Program-made: the position numbers and the translations under genes | Shown here: positions 33,606-44,999 of the stretch, in pieces | Numbering within the stretch: position 1 is the first letter of the stretch | Layout: each line of letters starts with the position of its first letter | The notes under the pieces: model-generated | What the model was told of the DNA's origin: nothing | Seen by the model: only the letters and a program-made list of their open reading frames with translations | Databases searched by the model: none | Assembly: GCA_035578175.1 (NCBI GenBank) | Contig: JAQMRL010000022.1 | Location: 1,922,001 to 1,986,000 of the forward strand | Length of the DNA stretch: 64,000 bases | Reading direction: 5' to 3' | From: Catonia carolina | Lineage: Eukaryota; Arthropoda; Insecta; Hemiptera; Achilidae

Positions 33606-36024
33606 TTAGTCCCACAGCCCATTACGTAACTGCTCTTCTAAATTCTTTTCCAAGGACAAATTAACACTATACAATGCATCGGATGGATAACTTAACTTTA
33701 GTTGGTTTTTAGTGCCGTAATCTTTTAATTTTGTCAAGGTTGAATTTGGATTATCAGTACCGTCAGCTTTTAAAAACAGAATACACTTTTCACAGTGAAC
33801 GAATTTGGCAGCGTGCTTTACAATAAAGCCGGACAAGTTGTAAATTATGCATTTTTTGTAGCGTATTCATCTTCAACATACAAATCATCGATAACAAGTT
33901 TTTCTTGTATTTTCATTTGAAGTGCTTCAATTACATTCTTGCTGGCCGCTTCCATTTCTTTAACCATAAGTGTCATTGTCGTAATGTAAATCGCAATTGG
34001 CCTTTCCTCGCCAGAAGTTACGTTTGCAGTTGAAGGTAGAATATTTTTGATGGGTACGTAAATTGTATGTAACATATGCAGGTGCATAAAATCTATTGTT
34101 GAGGGGTGGTCATCACAACTTAAAAACCGCATAATTCCGAAATGTCTTTCAAGTGGATCTTGGCTAAATTTCCCCGTAAGCACATAAGAAAACCCGATAG
34201 AAAATAAATATTCTGCTACTTCTACTACACTTTTAATCGTTACTCTCAAGCTTTCCATAGTTCTTTGAGACGCCAAAAAACTTTCCAAGTTAGTGTCACA
34301 GATATCTAATAAGAACCGTTTTAATATTTTTAAACTTTCACAATCGCCGCGCAAAGCTGTTTTCGGTATTCGTGAATTACAAATGTCTATAATCGTGTTC
34401 ATTTCGAGTGTAAACGTTTCAGTAGTCTTGCTGTATGGAAACTTTTCGGGAAATTGATTACGATAATGCTGTAATCCAATGCCAACACTTCGACTAAACA
34501 GCTGTAAATCTAATCGAACGTTCATTTTTTAAAATGAACTGGGCTGCAGTTAAATATGTAAAGTAAAATATGTGCAGCAGTTAATTTTGGACACACAGCT
34601 ATACCTGACAGCTTGTTTTTTCGTCTTCCAGAAACAGATTTCTGTATGGTCGTAGTCGATAATTTCATTTTTATACATCAATTTGCCTTTCTATAAAAAA
34701 TGATTTTGTACACATTTAAATATATGCACAACTTCAGTATAAACCCATACTTTGCTATCATGCCTTATTGGGTTAATAAATGAACACGTCAGTGGAATTG
34801 TTTTACCGGTTATACCTAAACTAGACCACATTGCTTTAATAGATTGGCTTCCATCTAATGTAATGCCAATAATCTTTATATTACTATTTTCAAGATGAAC
34901 TACTACACTTAATAAAATTTTACTTAGGATTGTGCCGGGTGCTGCATTGAAGGAAGCGTAGACAGCTACTGGTTGTACCCAATTCTTTAAAAGAGGCACA
35001 AATAAAAAAACCAATGCATGGTTTACTAGTTTTTGTGCTTGATTTGTTGGTGTATGTTCACCAAGGTTCACAAAACCATTTACTTTAAAATTGCAGGAAT
35101 TTAACTGCAAGTCCTCAGAAAGTTTAACTTCATCAAACACTAGAACTCCTGCATTTTCATTCTTTTCGGAGTTGAGATCTTCCGCAATTTTGATGCAATT
35201 GTCTTCTTATTAATACCAAAACTACATTTGAAACCTTTTGAAAGTCTCCGAAGGTGTGACTCGGAAGGCAAAGGAAGAAGACCGTGTCTTAAACAATGTC
35301 TGTAGCCTTTAGGCGATTTTATTTTTAAAAGAAAAATTTCTAAAATAAAATTGTCCTCATATCGCATTCGAGTGTTACTGGCGAGACGATTTACTAAAGA
35401 AAGCATTCACAACACTTTTAGCAGTAGGTGGCAGTGATTTCATCCCAGAATTTTCTGTATTCGGTGATATTCGCTCCTTTGTCTTTAATGTTTTTAATGT
35501 CATTTTCTTCCTTAAAAGTTTAAGAGCTTTTATTTGGTTTTTAATACATATACTGTTTTCTCGTTGCAAACGTTTGATGAGGCTAATTTTGCTCTCCAGA
35601 ATGCCGTCATTTGCTGACTCGTCGGGACATACTTCAGAATTACACCTGTCTACCTTGGTCTTTTTTGGTTGAGAAGTTCTCTCTTTAGGTGGTTTTCTTT
35701 GTCTTTTAATGCTCGAAAGATACGTCGGGAGATTCGGAAAGATGGCTGGCAAAGCACCCGGTTGAAGACACCATCTCGTTCTCCGCAGGGAAACATTTTG
35801 TCCGTCAATAATAAAATTATCTACCTTTTTAATATTGCACTCATTAAAATGTAAATCACAGACGCGATGACTAGGTTTCAAAATAAAGTCATCTCTTTTG
35901 ATAGTATGACTCCAAGCACGCAAAGTTTTTGGATCCGTGGGAACACAAAAAAATGTCTCCTCTCTGCTGCTTTACTTCCACTAGAATATCCACTTTTGCA
36001 ACCCGGTGCGACACAAGTAGGCAT
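33606..36024 (-). pseudogene. THAP9/P-element transposase pseudogene
   Basis: Minus-strand pieces line up from N- to C-terminus. From the ATG at 36024 comes the first half of a THAP zinc finger (C-x4-C in MPTCVAPGC), then a frameshift near 35,940. The piece 35375-35923 has the second half (CDLHF and PGALPAIF), then a linker. 35140-35406 has SPKGYRHCLRHG and LPLPSESHLRR. 34691-35140 has the RNase H-like core with FDEVKL and GITLDGSQSIKAMW, carrying candidate acidic residues. After in-frame stops at 34691 and beyond, 33845-34525 has SQDPLERHFG with the candidate catalytic Glu. 33606-33836 has the C-terminal cysteine pair. The breaks look like mutations rather than introns, because pieces overlap or abut. 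Confidence 0.88.
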
Positions 36025-36049
36025 ATTACAAAACACACTGTTTACTTAA

Positions 36050-36345
36050 CTAAAAAATAACTAAAAAAGTAAAATAAGAAAATAAAATACTAATAATATT
36101 AAATAAATATTAATATTATTTTATTAAATATTAAATAGTACTAAATAATATTTAGTGAATAACTAAAATATTACTAAACGAAGATAAACATACATCACCT
36201 TCGTTAATTACACGGTACACCAATTACACATACACACTTACAACTACCAACTTACAACATAAATACAGTTACAACTAACAACTTACAACACAAACACACT
36301 AACAACATCAAAAATAATCACAAATTATTCAACAAAAGGTAGTAA
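36050..36345. other. P-element 5' non-coding segment with acaactaacaact repeats
   Basis: Upstream of the transposase ATG, the segment is A- and C-rich with imperfect repeats of acaactaacaacttacaaca (about 36,238-36,300). The motif could affect transposase binding or transcription, but that is a guess. Confidence 0.5.
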
Positions 36346-36456
36346 AATAACAACCACTCTCTATGGTTAGATGGCACTGACAGCCAGCAGCCGAGCACTT
36401 GACGACACCAGCGCTAATATTTACAAGGATCGCCACGTAATAGGGAAGACGGGTGG

Positions 36457-36487
36457 AGTGCACACACTTCCTCTTCTATACGCTATG
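36457..36487 (-). repeat. P-type element right TIR
   Basis: Inverted partner of 33102-33132. The element ends ...cgctatg at 36487, followed by the duplicated CCACCGG. Confidence 0.9.
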
Positions 36488-36805
36488 CCACCGGGTTGGT
36501 CTAGAGATAAAGTCGTCGCCGAAATCAGCTGTTTAACAGCTGATTTTCGGAGACGAAGGTTCCTGGTTCAAATCCTAGTAAAGGTAGTTACTTTTATACG
36601 GATTTGAATGCTAGACAGTGGCTACCGGTGTATTTTGATGGTTGGGTTTCAATTAATCATACTCTCTCAGGAATGGTCGACCTGAGTCTGTACAAGACTA
36701 CACCTCATTTACACGTCATACACATCATCCTCATCTCATTTGGTCATGGGGTTGCTTATTGTTCTCAATTGAACAGATTGCAACGTACACACATTAGGGA
36801 TTACA
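36488..36805 (+). mobile_element. S2 SINE, copy C (split by the P-type element)
   Basis: The tRNA-like head continues from the P-element junction: ccaccgggttggtctagaga (A-box region), a 12-bp inverted pair AAATCAGCTGTT/AACAGCTGATTT around 36,522-36,546, the B box ggttcaaatcc and the S2 body (cctgagtctgtacaagacta). It ends with acacattagggattac and an A-run. Its first few bases lie left of the P element (about 33,094-33,101). This is the most complete S2 head in the window. Confidence 0.8.
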
Positions 36806-36944
36806 AAAAAACATTATTCAAAATAAAATTATTAAATATCCTCTGAGGTTCAGTTGTCATTGTGCTTAATTTATTATACTGAAAGCCTTGGTTTGAAACC
36901 GAATGGAAAATTTTCACAATGTTTCTAACCGTAACATCTTAATT

Positions 36945-37270
36945 TCTTTGATAAGATTTCTCTCTTCCTCTCCAGTATAAGGCAACATCCTATTAAGCCA
37001 CCTCTTTTTAAAGTTTGTTTTAACGTTTCATTGGCCGTTCCAAAATACTTCTACCTTGTGTACGTGTTCATCAACCAGGCCGGGAATTCTCGTTACATCT
37101 ACCGGCTTTATGTGATAATACTATCTCTTTCTATACTCCACCAATGCAAAGCTGAAGACCCATCTGAAGACGATCTGTTATAGCCAGCTTAACTCTAATA
37201 TTCTCATCTCAGCACTCTGCAACCTTTTTTTATGTAAGCTTGTAAGAGTTTACGTCTCGGTACCATACAA
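36945..37270 (-). pseudogene. RTE-like LINE relic
   Basis: Minus-strand reading gives LYGTET, a stop, then LTSLHKKRLQSAEMRILELSW, corresponding to LYGSETW and the following AEMRxLR block of RTE-like ORFs. Downstream of it the frame is badly broken. Confidence 0.6.
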
Positions 37271-38495
37271 GCATCTAGGAAGCTCGTGCAGACGTGCAGG
37301 ACAGTTGTAAATTCGATGGAAATGCATTAGGTGTCTGCTAAATAAGCACCTGTAGATCGTGTGAGGTGGATAGAAAGATGGTCATCGGTCTTGATGATAG
37401 AACAGAGAGATGTTCCCAAGAGCGGACAAGGAAGAAGAGCCTAGAAGATTCTCTGAATGAAATCCAGAACACGTCCGGATACTTTAGGATGTCAGCCCCA
37501 CCCCTGTCCTTACTCGCAATCAGACATTAGTCTTTCGAGGAATTCAAAATCACTTTCAATCTTACAGAAGATAAAAATTGTACCAGAAACAAGAATGAAA
37601 GGATTTAAATCAATAAACTAATTATAAAATTCTATGAAAGTTGTACACATATTACATACTCCAAAACGTATATTGTCTTCTTCGCTGGAATGAGCACATA
37701 TAAGACTTTTTCAAAAATCAGGAAACTAATTTTTATCTTAAAGAAGTTGAGAGAAGTCCTTGATCAAAGAATTAAAAAACTGTATATTTTTTCACTGTTA
37801 ATCAGTAATCAGTTACGGAATATTGGGACAAGAATACTTGTCCATCTTATTTAGAGCCTTTAAGAAGTACAAAAATACATTTTGTGAGCGATTAACAAAA
37901 ATTACCTGCTCTATCCTTCTGAGCAATTGTAAGAGGATTTTCAAGCACTAAACGTTTGTCAACTTTATGCCCGGGAACTAATTATACAGGCGCACAAAAG
38001 TGCAGCAAACTTTCCGAAACCAATCCACAAGTAAAACACAAAAAATATTTTGATTCCTTACACAGAGGTACAAAATCGCTTTCCAAAAATATTTTTGCTA
38101 CCTGGCTGCCAAATTGTACAACCTTCTTCCCTAAAATTATAAAAGTAAACGGAACATCATTTATGTAGTGTAAAGCTAATATAAAAATGGCTCATTTTTC
38201 CGTCGGTAGGCAGTACACAAAGTGAATAATTACATCGTTAATTTCTGAGCTCCTTCGTGATATTTCAATTCTGGTCGACTTGGTGTTTGTAAAACAGGCA
38301 CTAAATTAGCCTATCCTAGAACATTAGAAAATATAGTAGGATTATATAGTAGTAGATATATAGTAGTAAATATATATATTATATAGTAGTAGTAAATATT
38401 GTAGAATATAGTAGGATTGGTTTATTTTCCGTCTACTGCATATATTTAAAAGTCGAGATAAATTTATATGACGATGGTATGTAATGTAGAAATAT
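37271..38495. other. No gene identified; TA/TAG-rich patch
   Basis: 37,271-37,510 is richer in GC and may be more LINE-derived sequence; I could not identify it. 38,335-38,420 is an irregular (TAG)n/(TA)n tract. A 70-aa frame at 37956-38168 has no recognisable motif. Confidence 0.45.
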
Positions 38496-38503
38496 TCATA
38501 TAT

Positions 38504-38508
<5 letters not shown>

Positions 38509-38536
<28 letters not shown>

Positions 38537-39173
38537 TTTAATAACTTTATTTGCAACTATATACTACGATACAACGAGCAAATTAGATGACAGCAAACAA
38601 AGGATGACAAGGAAAAAAAATAAAAAAAAAATAAATAAAAATAAACAAATGAAAAAGAACAGTGGTACCCATTGGTATATGTTCTATGAAATAAAGTTCA
38701 TGATACATGAATGATAAATAACAACATAAGAAAAAAAAGAAGAAAGAAAAATAAAATAAATCACTTTATAGAAGATCTCTGGCCCATTGACGTTTCAACC
38801 TGCGCTGCGGATTTCCTGGTAGTGATGCATCCGATAGTTTGGTGATTAATTCGTTGGGGTGATCATGCAATTTTCTGTGAAAAACACTGTAGCTGGACTT
38901 AACTACTTCACTTATGAACGGAATATTAAGGTCGTCATGTAGAATTTTGTTGTTGACATAAAAAGGTGCGCAGGTGATTAAACGTAGGCATTTTGACTGA
39001 AAGGCTTGTAATTTTTGTAGATTGCTCGGTTTAGCTGTGCCATAAATTTGTAGTCCATAGGTCCATATTGGTTTGAGATAAACTTTGTATAGTAATAGTT
39101 TAGATTTTAGAGTCAGTGAAGAGCGGCGTCCAAGAAGTCGAAATAGTTCTTTCAATTTGGAGTTCAAAGTCAG
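38509..39173 (-). mobile_element. Jockey-like LINE, 665-bp 5'-truncated copy
   Basis: A perfect 13-bp duplication TCATATATAGATT lies at 38496-38508 and 39174-39186. The 3' end is a poly(A), seen as a T-run to about 38,533. The minus-strand frame 38766-39167 (133 aa) covers the region after the RT domain: KLLLYKVYLKPIWTYGLQIY, LQAFQSKCLRLI, then LPGNPQRRLKRQWARDLL, the natural C-terminus. Sequence and target duplication are well preserved, so it is fairly recent; it lacks RT and endonuclease and cannot move itself. Confidence 0.92.
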
Positions 39174-39186
39174 TCATATATAGATT

Positions 39187-40785
39187 AATTTTGAAAATAT
39201 ATTATAATTATTATATAGAAATGATTTTTTTTTTAACAACGTTATTAAGAAAATAGGAACCATCCTTCTTGTAAAATTACTGATTATAAATATTTACCGC
39301 AATATATGATAAAACTTTAAATTCATGAGAAAAGTCATACAGAAAAATAGAAAAGTCTTTCATTTTTTCTAATAGAGAATTACAAAAGTTAGCACTTCAG
39401 TAATACAATCGCGGTAAGGTAGTTGTTTTTGTAGAATAAATTATCTTACCGATGAGGAAGTCCCTCGAGTATTTTTACTAGTATTGTTAATAAATCTGTT
39501 TTATTCTCATAACAATCCACAAATTTGTTACAGTTATGTTAAATTTATAAATGTAAATTTCTACAATAATAGCAATTATCATTTTTATTATTGTCTGGTA
39601 CTATTAAAGTTTGAAACGAACATAATACTGGAAATAACTTTATGTTTTTTTAAAGATAACTCAGACTTCAGCACCAACTGTTAACTCTCTGAGAGTAATT
39701 AAAATCGTCACATTGGAAAATGCAAATTTTAACAAGAACACAAAATGGCTTCAATTTATTTACTTTTCGTTTAACGAAGTTTCTTCCTGTACATTACTAC
39801 TACAGTTTATATTTTAAGTTATAGTATAAATATGAGAGCTAGTAATTTATTTCTTCATTAGGAGTAGAAAGTCATTTGCCTGTTAGGTTTAATAGCTTCT
39901 TTTAAACCCTTTGAGGAGGTAACAACTTTTTCATTTCAGTCTCTCACCAGCGTTCACTTCCTTTTATCAAACATTTAATGTTGTAAAATAACATTGTACA
40001 ATAGCAACCTATTATACGTATAGTTCATTTTTGTTACAACTCGTGTATTAAGAACAAAATATTTAAATGAAACTGTTAGTACATGCAGTTAATTTTTAAA
40101 ACAAGACAAAAAATTAAACAAGAAATGTTTTGCATTAAAAATTTGATATTCACATTTTTAATGGCTTAAAATTTTACGTAAATGAGTAATTATTGTAACA
40201 CTACATAACTTTTTTCTTCTACATGACTTGTTTAATAATTCATACATAAAGGTAATACTGCTTTTAATGCCGAACAAAAATTAAAAGCATGAAGAAAATG
40301 CTTCTCTCTTGTATACTTTATCCCTTCTAACATTTCATTCTACTAAAAAATAACTTATCTTCCAGGAATTCTCCAATTGTTCTAATTTGCCAACAACAAA
40401 AATTAATTAAATTCTGAAATAATTATGAATATGAAAAATTTAACAATATAAAATTACTAAAATAAGGTAATTACCTATTTTCAATAACAGGAAAGACAAT
40501 TCCGTACTCTGATTGCAAATATACCTCAATCCTCCAGCTCGACCCCTTTCAAGAATCACTAAGTTTTCAAGGATGCTAACAATTCAAAATGATACGATAA
40601 ATTCGAGGTTATTCAGATTACAACAACTTTTAGGAGTTTTCCTAAATATTTTTCTTTTATAAATAGGGCCCATTGTGAATGATTCAGAAAATATTTTTAC
40701 TCAATTCAGTGCATTTTTATAATGAGAGGTAAGAATTGTTCGTCCAAATAGAATTTACGACAAAAATTAAAGGTGCATATACATT
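39187..40785. other. AT-rich intergenic, no gene seen
   Basis: A 66-aa frame (39484-39684) has no recognisable motif. Confidence 0.55.
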
Positions 40786-40804
40786 TTATTCATACATTGT
40801 TTCT

Positions 40805-40972
40805 TTTTTTTTTTTTTTGTTAACAGCTATATTAATTTGTGTAAAGGAATTACTTTGGGTTAAGGAACGGTGGGTTTGAACACGCAAAACGTTTACACAA
40901 ACTGGACGGGAATCAAATCCGAAACCTTTTGCTCTGCAGCTTAGCACGCTAACTATTACACTGCTGAGGTGG
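40805..40972 (-). mobile_element. Degenerate tRNA-derived SINE with A-tail
   Basis: On the minus strand: ccacctcagcagtgtaatag, then gttagcgtgctaagctg (A-box side), then ggatttgattcccg (B-box-like, diverged), a body of about 90 bases and an A-tail seen as a T-run at 40805-40818. The head resembles S1, but the body differs. Confidence 0.65.
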
Positions 40973-41780
40973 TATACATTTTGATACCTAATCAAAATTC
41001 TATAAATAATATCAATGGTATACTGGTTGTTCCATTTATGTACATGATCAATATAACTGTTTCTGTTTAGGAGCCATAGGATTAATATCCAGACTATACT
41101 ATTTTTCAGGGCTGATGAGCTCTGAACGTACGCATTGCCTCCTAACAACTTCATAGCCAATGAATTGCCAGCAACGTTGCCAACACGTGCTCTCGTACCT
41201 TCGTTATATATCTCGTCAGCTACTTTTTGGTCTTTCAATAAAAATTATAACTTATGGACATAATCAGCTGATTATATCATAAAGTATTGCATGTTAACAC
41301 ACTCTATAATCGATGTGTTCAGTACGAGATGCAAGACACGAGTGAACTACTGCGGCTCTTATACGTATGCGCGTGTAATGTTTGTTAGGCTGAAACATTC
41401 TACAATGTGACAACGCTGGCAAACGTTCTGATCGGCCTAAACGCGTGGAACAGGAGAAATCTCTTGCCCTAAGTTTATCTCTTAACTATATTGTATTATT
41501 TTTCGTTACCATCTTAATTTTTTTGGTAGTTTACAACCCCTTTTGTAATCGTCTACAATGCTTATTCTTCTACATCCTCTTTTGTATTACCTTATTCTAA
41601 CCCTTCCAAAATAATTTTAATTAAACTTCCTCTTCTTATTATATGTTCAAGTCAATCATCTTTCCTCATTCGAGTAGGTTTTAAATACTCCAAACAGTTT
41701 AAGAATTTTTAGACGTTACTTTAAATTGTCTTCCTTTCACCAATGTTCATAAAATTTTATTGATTTCTTAATTATATATT
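40973..41780. other. Unassigned, with a GC/CpG-richer part at 41,100-41,470
   Basis: The minus-strand frame 40786-41238 (150 aa) runs into the SINE downstream, so it is not one gene. Its first 45 residues (41,238 to about 41,100) come from GC-richer sequence, and CpG-rich sequence continues to 41,470. I do not recognise the peptide. It could be an old element end or a host 5' exon. Confidence 0.4.
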
Positions 41781-42172
41781 GTTGTTATTTTGGTCATCAA
41801 CCGAAATAAAAGGCTAGTTTGGACCTCTAGAAGTTTTACTACGTAAAACGAGGGGTGAGGTGGTTTACCATCCCTTACTCACTGAGTAGAAAAGTATAGT
41901 TATCAGTATGCCAGGCCCTCTGAAAAGCACATTTATTTTCCACCCTGCAAAATGACACCTTCAATTCATTCACCACAGGGTCTGGCTGTACAATGAAATT
42001 CATTTCTTTCAGAGGAGATAACTCTGGCTAGTGTCATTTACACCTCTACCTCTTCTGTTCTTAAATGATTTCGTCATTAATTGGCTGATCATGTGATAAG
42101 AAACAGAACTATTTGTAGCCCTGGAACTAAAAGATTGAGTGTAAATAATTTAACACTCCGCCTGTCTGTTAT
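41781..42172 (-). mobile_element. Rp1 retroposon, copy 5 (near full length)
   Basis: Matches Rp1 from the tail (gttgttattttggtcatc) to the 5' end (ccataacagacaggcgg on the minus strand). Small insertions and changes break the conserved frame. The flanks give no convincing duplication. Confidence 0.8.
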
Positions 42173-44999
42173 GGTCAGCTTATTAATACACCAAAAAAAT
42201 TATTCAAACCATCAGTTAAGTGACAAGGCATTTATGTATGCGTCTTCATCTTTGCGTAACATTTCATAAATCTTAAGCACGAACAAAACAAAACCATTCT
42301 TGTTTTTGTGTTAAAAATGGATCTGCTTTTTAGAAATACAATGTCATAACAGGAGGCTTGGTCGTTTTTAATGTTAATACACACGCCATTATTCAGTTTA
42401 CAATAAAACAAAACGATTCATTTCGCTGTTTGTAAAATTATTTGATAGTCTTATTTTTCTTCATTTTATGGTTAGACAGTTTGCCTCTTCCAGAAAACAT
42501 CTCCTCCTCGGGTGTCCAACAATCCTCTTATCCGTTGGTTTGTACGATAAACGAGGCAAAAGTCCTCCTCCATCCGTTTCAAACGGCTACACTTCTTACG
42601 AATTTTTATTTCCTCATCCAGACCAATTATACGAAGTTCATCCCATATATTCTCACTACCAAGCCTAATTTTCCTTTGTTTTAATAGTTAGGTTAATGGG
42701 TTTTAACTTTTCTGTAAACTGCAAATTAATTATTAAGTTTACTCAAAAATATAAAAACGGATTACGATCATATTACTATTTTATTATTTTGTTGAAGCCC
42801 AATACTGTTTCATTTCGAAAATGAGTTTATATATGTTATTTATTTTATACGTTAATAATCTGAAAATTCAAGTTTAATTAAATATTGAAAATTAATGCTC
42901 TGTATTTAATTTAATGTTCCATATATTCTATTGCTAAATGGATTACGGGATTGAAATGTTATTTAACTTTGTTTATATCTTCATTTAATTAGTATAAAAC
43001 TTGAAACGTTATATTAATTCTATTAGAATATAATTTAAATGTACCTGGTGATAAATTAATAGGTAAAATAATACTTTTTTTATTAAATTAAATGGCAATT
43101 CGATTTCTTGGAAACATTTTATCCAATAGACTATTTAAATGAGTTTTCTCATTTTAAAGAATTTTTTTCTGAAATATTAATTCTCCCATCTTTTAGTACA
43201 TTTTTATTTATTTATCTTTCAAGGAATAAGTACAACTTTGTTGAATGATGAAATAAATTATGTAAGGAAGCTGATCATCCATGTGTCGCTTCATAAAGTG
43301 TTGCTAGAAAGTTTGGGTGTGGGTTTCTAATCTACTTTTATGCCAATGCTGAAGTCTGCTGGAAGATCGGCTGATAGTCATTCACTTTTTTATGTATTGT
43401 CAGTATTTCTGTAGAATTGTTTGCAATGTTTTTTAATCATATTAATAAAGTTAGGAATTTGATGGTCGATGCGTTAATTGTAGTTTCTTATATACCAAGG
43501 GAAGTTAGTGGACGTCCTGAATTTGAGTGATTGACATACTATAACACCATTTACTACATTTTTTGTTCTGAACCGGGAACTGTAGGTTACAGACGACCGT
43601 GCATTTTTTCGCTACAAGGCAAATAATTTTGTCTTGGTTTTTGCTTGAATTTCAACAGGAACACCCATTGGAGTTTGTTTATTGAAGCTGTTAGTTGGTC
43701 ACCATTCGATTTTTTCTTGCCCATTCATTGTAACTAAACATTTCGTAGCACATTTTTACCTGCACTCCTAAATCTACTCGCTTATAACTGAAGTATTTTA
43801 TTGTAATTTTTTTAAACAAGCTTGAGTAGTAAATAGCTATAATTAATATTTAAAACCGGTGAATTTATTATAGGAGGTACATATTAACTAACAGAATTTA
43901 GGGAATTTAGGAGATTCCATGAGAAACAATTGGATACACATTGAACACTCGCTGTTAGATCAGATATACTAAATACTATGTACAAAATAAAACACTGTAC
44001 AAAATATCTTAAATTCTACTTAATAGATTAAAGAGATATCTTTGTTTTAGAAAGATAATTTTATTCAAACTCATCACATTATTTAAAAAAAAATAATAAA
44101 ACAGAATTTACGATGAATTTTATATCTCTAATTAATGAAACACAAAAAAATGAATAAAATTGTTGTATTTTTAATAAATATTTTGTTAAATTCAGTTTAT
44201 TTAAAAATTAATTACTAAATAAGTTTACATTTTAATTATACAAATATTTTAGAGATTGCTCATAAAAGTTAATTAATAAAATCTGATTTAAATGCAATTC
44301 AAGGAACTAAGAGCCTTTATTCAACGTAAAAGCTTTTATGATATATCTCATCAATTCACCGCAGATATTATCTGACCGAAATCGAATTTTCAACATCCAC
44401 CCACCGTTTTAGTCTCTATTTTCGGTTAGCCCATCATTACGTTGTAACAGTACAATCACCTTTACTATAGCTGTACTTTATCCTATCCACCTCATCGTAA
44501 TATTGTAATAGGCTCATTCTAATCAAACGATATTTACTTTTCTTCATTTTACCCATTTTAACAATTAATTACTCAATATAAATTTGATTTTGATAAGGTT
44601 TTCGGCTAAATATAATTTTATGGATTCGTTTGATTTATTTAAAATAAAGAAGGATTTATTCTCTTACCACATCACCATACAGGTCATTTTATTAAGGCTT
44701 ACTATAATGTATTTATATTCTGGTCACCGTTCTGGTATGGTCATTACATTTTTCCACTATTAAATTCTGATTAAAATTTTATTATTTAAAATAACTGAGG
44801 TTTATACTAAAAACAGCAATTGCACTTACGCCTTATCAATATATTAATAGCGAGCAGGTTTTTTTTCAACACAATTTTAATCACCTAAACCTTCACCGAT
44901 TTTCCCCGAAGTGGGCTCAAATGAGTAGTCTGAGTAGATTTGCAGAAAACTAATAAAAATCATATATATTTTGATTTATGACCTTAAAATAGGTCTAAA
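42173..44999. other. AT-rich intergenic, no gene seen
   Basis: Overlapping frames at 42442-42684 have no recognisable motif. No repeats shared with the rest of the window were noticed. Confidence 0.5.

Larger units (their letters stand above)
33102..36487 (-). mobile_element. P-type (THAP) DNA transposon, 3,386 bp
   Basis: Terminal inverted repeats of 31 bp with two mismatches lie at 33102-33132 and 36457-36487, starting CATAGCGTATAGAAGAG. The 31-bp length and CA start are those of P elements. The flanks carry a perfect 7-bp duplication CCACCGG (33095-33101, 36488-36494); P elements usually make 8 bp. The GC-rich target in an AT-rich region also fits P preference. Inside is one minus-strand transposase gene with frameshifts and stops, so the copy is full length but not autonomous. 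It sits inside an S2 SINE. Confidence 0.9.

Noticed and set aside
40786..41238. 150-aa minus-strand frame as one host protein
   Set aside because: The C-terminal half reads through a SINE and its A-tail (poly-Lys end).
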